Source: Syntrophomonas sp.
Lineage (GTDB): Bacteria; Bacillota; Syntrophomonadia; Syntrophomonadales; Syntrophomonadaceae
Reading direction: 5' to 3'
DNA length: 8,789 bases
Assembly (NCBI GenBank): GCA_003558625.1
Contig: PWPP01000006.1
Span: 1 to 8,789, forward strand
Position 1 is the stretch's first letter. Each line of letters opens with the position of its first letter. A program made the translations under genes and the position numbers. Below, one piece after another: positions 5,913-8,789 of this stretch. The notes under the pieces are model-generated. The model worked only from the letters and a program-made list of their open reading frames with translations, was not told where the DNA came from and ran no database searches.

Positions 5913-6924
5913 TGGGCTCTACCCCCTTTGCTTTTTCCATTATCTCTATGATATTGATCCCTGTGGGACAAACGGCGATACAACGGCCACATCCGGTACA
6001 TAAAGGCTCCCCGTATCTTTCCGTAAAAAACTCCAATTTATGCAAAAAGCGGTTTCTAAACCTTTCCATGCCGGTCTCTCTGGGATTATGGCCACCGGCC
6101 ATCATGGTATACTCGCCATACATGCAAGAATCCCAGCAACGGTAACGGTATCCTTCCTCTCCCCGAGTTTTAACCTGGATGTCAAAACAGTAACAGTTGG
6201 GACAAACATAGGTGCAAATGCCACAGTTTATACATGGATCTGATAATGGATGCCAGATCGGGTGAGAAAACATATCTTTAAGTTTTTCCGCCACCCCGGT
6301 GTAGTCGACTTCCCGGGTGAAAGGCCGGGGCTGTGGATAAGAAATTTCTTTTTCTTCCAAAATATCTTCTATGTTCCCGGTTAATTCCCGCCCTTTTTCC
6401 GTGTTTGCCACCCATATATAGCCCTCTTCTCCGGCATCATGTAAAATGATATCTGCGCTTTCTGACTCCCTGGGACTCAAGCCCATCGCTTCACAAAAAC
6501 AATTGGGACCGGGATGGTAACAGGCGTTCAGGATTAAGAGGGTATTTTCCCGGCGACTTCGGTAATACTCATCTACAAAACCCCGGGTAAAAAATACGGT
6601 ATCCAGACGGTCAATGCTTTTAACATCACATGAGCGCAGACCAAATATGATCCTGGGAGTAGGATCTTCGTATACCTCTTCCAGATTTATTTCCTGTCCC
6701 TGGTGCGTAAAACTATACATCATCTCGGTCTGGGGCAGGACAATGTTCTTGGGTGATAAATATACATTCAGGGCATCCAGCATCAGGGTATCTTTTTCCG
6801 GCTTCAAGGTTTTATAGGAAAAAAATCCCGACTGGTCACCTTTTTGGGTCGGGAGATATAATTCGGCGTTCCGGGCTAACCGTTCCCACAATGTATCCAG
6901 TTGATTTTTTTTTAATATTTTCAT
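5905..6924 (-). CDS. flxB: FlxB-type 4Fe-4S electron-transfer protein (AsrA-like)
   Basis: This 339-aa protein has an N-terminal domain of about 220 residues containing GLRSCD (95-100) and a Cys-rich HPGPNCFC segment (137-144), as in AsrA and hydrogenase-associated iron-sulfur subunits. A two-cluster ferredoxin region follows: Cys231-Cys234-Cys237-Cys241 with extra Cys244 and Cys246, then Cys309-Cys312-Cys315-Cys319. Each set has the CX2CX2CX3C pattern for a 4Fe-4S cluster. In the Flx complex it is expected to pass electrons between FlxA and FlxC/FlxD. I placed the start at ATG 6924 (MKILKKNQLD), 13 bases after the flxC stop and preceded by a GGGGGTGGAG ribosome binding site. The open frame runs upstream to 7044, but that would overlap flxC by over 100 bases with no family similarity. 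FlxB/FlxC naming follows the flxABCD-hdrABC system of Desulfovibrio; the family is certain, the letter slightly less so. Confidence 0.85.
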   Translation of the reverse strand: MKILKKNQLDTLWERLARNAELYLPTQKGDQSGFFSYKTLKPEKDTLMLDALNVYLSPKNIVLPQTEMMYSFTHQGQEINLEEVYEDPTPRIIFGLRSCDVKSIDRLDTVFFTRGFVDEYYRSRRENTLLILNACYHPGPNCFCEAMGLSPRESESADIILHDAGEEGYIWVANTEKGRELTGNIEDILEEKEISYPQPRPFTREVDYTGVAEKLKDMFSHPIWHPLSDPCINCGICTYVCPNCYCFDIQVKTRGEEGYRYRCWDSCMYGEYTMMAGGHNPRETGMERFRNRFLHKLEFFTERYGEPLCTGCGRCIAVCPTGINIIEIMEKAKGVEPSA

Positions 6925-6937
6925 CCTTCTCCACCCC

Positions 6938-7843
6938 CTATATGAAATCATCCGGGTCATCAATTTTGTACAGGCTAAGGGGAGGTTTTCCGCCTTCAAC
7001 ATACGCCATCCCCGCATCATAAGGGCCGAAGTAGTGGTCCACATCCTTTATCAGTTTTCGATTAATCAACATTAAAGGGATGTTGACCGGGCACACTCGC
7101 TCACACTCTCCACACTCAATACAGCGCCCGGCCATGTGAAAAGCACGGACGATGTGATACATAAAATTGTCGCCCACACTGGTTTCCCGCCCAACCCACT
7201 GGGGTTTGGCTTCATCAAAAATACAGGTGCGGCAGTTACAGGCCACACATACCTGGCGGCAGGCATAGCAGCGGATACAGGTGGAAAGCACTTCGGAAAA
7301 AAACTGGTATCTTTCTTCACTGCTCATGGCTTCAAGGGCTTTAACCTCGGTAAATCGTTCTCCCTTGAAATGCGGCTCCTGAATTTCTCCCAGGCTTTCA
7401 TCATATATCACAGGATTGGGCTGCATACACTGGAGGCACTTAATTGCCAGGCCTTTCTCTCCTGTCTCCCGTTCGAAACCGGAATGCTGTTTCATAGCTT
7501 CCAGGGGATCTTTCATCCCGGGGCAATTGATGCCAATAATATGGAGCCGGTCCCTTTTCATCTGATGATCCTCCAACATCCGCACCACACCCCGGGAGTC
7601 ACAACCCTTCACCACGATAGCAATTTTCTCTTTACCATCCCGAAAACGGGTTAAATAGGTGGATAAATTATGAATGCAATATTCATCAAAGATGATCTTT
7701 TCCACATCCGCGACGTTGCGGGCAAAAAAGGGCTTGCTCTGGTGAGGAGCATCTCCTTTCTCCCAAGCCATAAAAACATCTACCTGGCCGCTCTCCAGAA
7801 GCTTGGTGGCGATCTCTTTTACTTGGTCAGTCATATCTTTCAT
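6938..7843 (-). CDS. flxC: FlxC-type 4Fe-4S ferredoxin subunit
   Basis: The 301-aa soluble iron-sulfur protein has an N-terminal domain resembling the FrhB/HdrA-partner fold with GCDSR at 80-84 (matching 'GLRSCD' in the neighbouring FlxB) and an isolated Cys136-Cys139 pair. It then carries eight closely spaced cysteines at 189-207 (Cys189, 192, 195, 199, 202, 204, 207) and a classic CX2CX2CX3C set at 241-251 followed by Pro. This predicts at least two 4Fe-4S clusters. Its ATG at 7843 overlaps the flxD TGA as ATGA, so translation is probably coupled and stoichiometric with flxD. A GAGGG ribosome binding site lies upstream within flxD. Its likely job is electron relay between FlxB/FlxA and FlxD. 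Gene order hdrA-D-C-B-A is the reverse of the Desulfovibrio flxABCD order, which supports the letter assigned here. Confidence 0.82.
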   Translation of the reverse strand: MKDMTDQVKEIATKLLESGQVDVFMAWEKGDAPHQSKPFFARNVADVEKIIFDEYCIHNLSTYLTRFRDGKEKIAIVVKGCDSRGVVRMLEDHQMKRDRLHIIGINCPGMKDPLEAMKQHSGFERETGEKGLAIKCLQCMQPNPVIYDESLGEIQEPHFKGERFTEVKALEAMSSEERYQFFSEVLSTCIRCYACRQVCVACNCRTCIFDEAKPQWVGRETSVGDNFMYHIVRAFHMAGRCIECGECERVCPVNIPLMLINRKLIKDVDHYFGPYDAGMAYVEGGKPPLSLYKIDDPDDFI

Positions 7844-8277
7844 TGCGCATCCCTCAGCTTTCTGTTGGGGCCTATTTTTCTGATATCTTCTGTCAGCTTC
7901 TCCATGACGTCTTTGAATTTTATCCCTTCAGAACCGGATATCCACGCTGTCTGGTACCTTTCCGGCTCAAAACCCAAAAATTCCATCAGGCTCTTGATAA
8001 TAGTATGGCGACGGCGGTTATAATAATTGCCACTACCATAGTGGCATTCACCAGGGTGTCATCCCGATAACAAAACACCGTCTGCTCCTTTATCGAATGC
8101 CCGCATGACTAACAAGGGATCCATTCTCCCTGAACAGGGTACCCGCAAAATCCGGACATTTTCCGGATAGGTTAAACGATTGAGCCCGGCTAAATCAGCC
8201 GCGGCATAGGTACACCAGTTGCAGGCAAAAACAATAATCTTGGGCTCCCAGTTGTTTTCAACATTCTCTAGAGACAC
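7840..8277 (-). CDS. flxD: MvhD/FlxD-type 2Fe-2S protein, predicted selenoprotein (Sec73 encoded by in-frame TGA)
   Basis: Reading TGA 8059-8061 as selenocysteine gives an intact 145-aa MvhD-family protein; reading it as a stop would leave 72 aa and an orphan downstream frame. The N-terminal part has Cys19 and Cys22 (FACNWC) and Cys48 (VPCSGRMDP). The TGA falls in SG-U-HPGECHYGSGNYY, exactly where MvhD proteins have Cys in G-C-HPGDCHY. The following 72 codons match the family C-terminus (RRRHTIIKSLMEFLG, AWISGSEGIKF, then TEDIRKIGP). Bound 2Fe-2S would relay electrons from FlxB/FlxC to HdrA. GTG 8277 is the start, with GGAGGTGG at 8285-8292 seven bases upstream and inside the end of hdrA, overlapping it by 10 bases. 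The end overlaps flxC as ATGA. Sec at this position is known in VhuD of methanogens and, as I recall, in some bacterial MvhD proteins. Expression needs SelA/B/C/D, which are not in the window. Confidence 0.9.
8028..8046 (-). promoter_or_regulatory. Bacterial-type SECIS hairpin for flxD Sec73
   Basis: Downstream of the TGA the minus strand reads TGCCACTATGGTAGTGGCA, a perfect 8-bp stem (TGCCACTA/TAGTGGCA) with apical loop TGG. The loop begins 20 bases after the UGA and has a G in its first two positions. This satisfies the usual bacterial SECIS description of a hairpin within the coding region, apex about 16-37 bases from UGA, with a loop G recognised by SelB. The codons it occupies encode conserved MvhD residues (CHYGSG), so the protein sequence constrains it as well. 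Confidence 0.82.
8059..8061 (-). other. UGA selenocysteine codon (residue 73 of FlxD)
   Basis: The in-frame TGA aligns with the conserved MvhD cysteine, is followed by 72 sense codons of family sequence in the same frame, and by a hairpin at the right distance. No frameshift is needed. Confidence 0.88.
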
Positions 8278-8789
8278 AATGCATCCACCTCCGATACGAT
8301 TTGTTCATCGGTATATCCTTTCAGATTAAGGGCCATGGTACGACAGGCAGGCAGGCAAGCTCCACATCCCTGGCACAGGGTTGGATTGACCTCGGCCACC
8401 TCCCGGATAAATGATCCATGATGTCCCCACTCCTGTATTTCTTTCATGCTGATCGCTTTGTAAGGGCATATGGTCACACAGAGTTGGCAACCGGAACACT
8501 TGCTGATGTCTACCTCGGTCACCATGGGGTCTGTAGCCAGTTCAGTCTTAGATAAAAGACCACAGACTTTCGCGGCAGCAGCACCGGCCTGGGCTACGGT
8601 ATCGGGGATATCCTTGGGGCCCTGGCAGGTTCCGGCCAGATAAACCCCTGCAGAAAAAGTTTCCACCGGCTGTAGTTTGGGGTGCGCTTCCTGGAAATAA
8701 CCATCCTTATCGGTAGAAAAACCAACTATTTTGGCCAATTCCTCAGCTCCGGCCGAAGGTACCATCGCTGTAGCCAGTACAACCAGATC
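8268..8789 (-). CDS. hdrA: HdrA, heterodisulfide reductase-like flavoprotein subunit A (C-terminal 173 codons)
   Basis: The fragment enters from the right edge in frame (DLVVLATAMVP...). It shows the end of the FAD/thioredoxin-reductase-like domain, with 'GVYLAGTCQGPKDIPDTVAQ' at about residues 48-67 of the visible part (the flavin-contacting GD/GTCQGP segment). Two C-terminal 4Fe-4S ferredoxin motifs follow: Cys98-101-104-108 (CSGCQLCVTICP) and Cys139-142-145-149 (CQGCGACLPACR). It ends in a GYTDEQI...EVDALCL tail typical of HdrA. HdrA is the flavin-based electron-bifurcating subunit: electrons from FlxD are split between ferredoxin (through these C-terminal clusters) and an HdrBC disulfide-reducing module. 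The N-terminal clusters and most of the FAD domain lie outside the window. Its stop overlaps the flxD start by 10 bases. HdrB and HdrC are not downstream and, if present, would be upstream past the edge. Confidence 0.93.
   Translation of the reverse strand, partial: DLVVLATAMVPSAGAEELAKIVGFSTDKDGYFQEAHPKLQPVETFSAGVYLAGTCQGPKDIPDTVAQAGAAAAKVCGLLSKTELATDPMVTEVDISKCSGCQLCVTICPYKAISMKEIQEWGHHGSFIREVAEVNPTLCQGCGACLPACRTMALNLKGYTDEQIVSEVDALCL
8285..8292 (-). promoter_or_regulatory. Shine-Dalgarno sequence that fixes the GTG start of flxD
   Basis: GGAGGTGG on the minus strand lies seven bases before GTG 8277, inside the last codons of hdrA. It supports the GTG start over any internal ATG, since the next in-frame ATG (Met52) would remove the first three cysteines. 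Confidence 0.8.

Noticed and set aside
6925..7044. flxB starting at 7044
   Set aside because: It would overlap flxC by more than 100 bases in another frame, and the added residues have no family similarity. ATG 6924 has a ribosome binding site in the flxC-flxB gap.
7136..7654. 172-codon plus-strand ORF opposite flxC
   Set aside because: It is a long shadow frame opposite a strongly supported iron-sulfur gene, with no independent start signal or motif.
7840..8277. flxD as a pseudogene or nonsense mutant
   Set aside because: The frame stays intact on both sides of the TGA, the TGA sits exactly at a conserved Cys position, a SECIS-like hairpin follows at the right distance, and downstream codons remain family-conserved. 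All of this fits Sec and not decay.

Overview
The window looks like chromosome from a strictly anaerobic, probably Gram-positive (Firmicutes, Peptococcaceae-like) bacterium. Reasons: near-balanced base composition, strong AAGGAGG-type ribosome binding sites, many ATG/GTG translational overlaps, and an HdrA-Flx electron-transfer cluster of the kind found in sulfate reducers, syntrophs and acetogens. The taxonomic call is an inference, not a sequence match.

Right part (about 5043-8789, all minus strand). This is the distal end of an electron-bifurcation operon in the order hdrA (3' end only) - flxD/mvhD - flxC - flxB - flxA, closed by a strong hairpin terminator. Genes overlap or are separated by at most 13 bases. 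By family knowledge FlxA oxidises NAD(P)H, FlxB and FlxC carry electrons through 4Fe-4S clusters, and the MvhD-like FlxD hands them to HdrA. HdrA is the flavin bifurcation site and would reduce ferredoxin plus an HdrBC-type disulfide site. HdrB and HdrC are not in the window and may lie upstream, beyond the right edge. The key observation is that flxD is interrupted by an in-frame TGA exactly where MvhD proteins carry a conserved cysteine (GC-HPG-x-C). An 8-bp hairpin starts 12 bases after this TGA, with its apical loop 20 bases after it, in the right place for a bacterial SECIS element. I read flxD as an intact 145-aa selenoprotein with Sec at residue 73, not as a broken gene.

Middle (about 1960-4800, minus strand). 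A single 893-aa gene has its own promoter, a palindromic operator-like site and a downstream hairpin. Its N-terminal half is a class III PLP aminotransferase. Its C-terminal half resembles the cyanobacterial long-chain acyl-ACP reductase (aldehyde-forming, AAR), with a GATGSIG Rossmann motif and the catalytic-type cysteine retained (Cys821). The fusion predicts coupled acyl-thioester reduction and transamination, giving a long-chain or other amine.

Left part. It holds the first 40 codons of a response regulator (minus strand, running off the left edge), a divergent radical SAM gene of unknown function with a CX4CX2C motif and a strong terminator, and a small DUF1285-like gene on the minus strand. 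Between 4830 and 5042 I see no convincing gene. I found no tRNA, rRNA, CRISPR array or insertion sequence.
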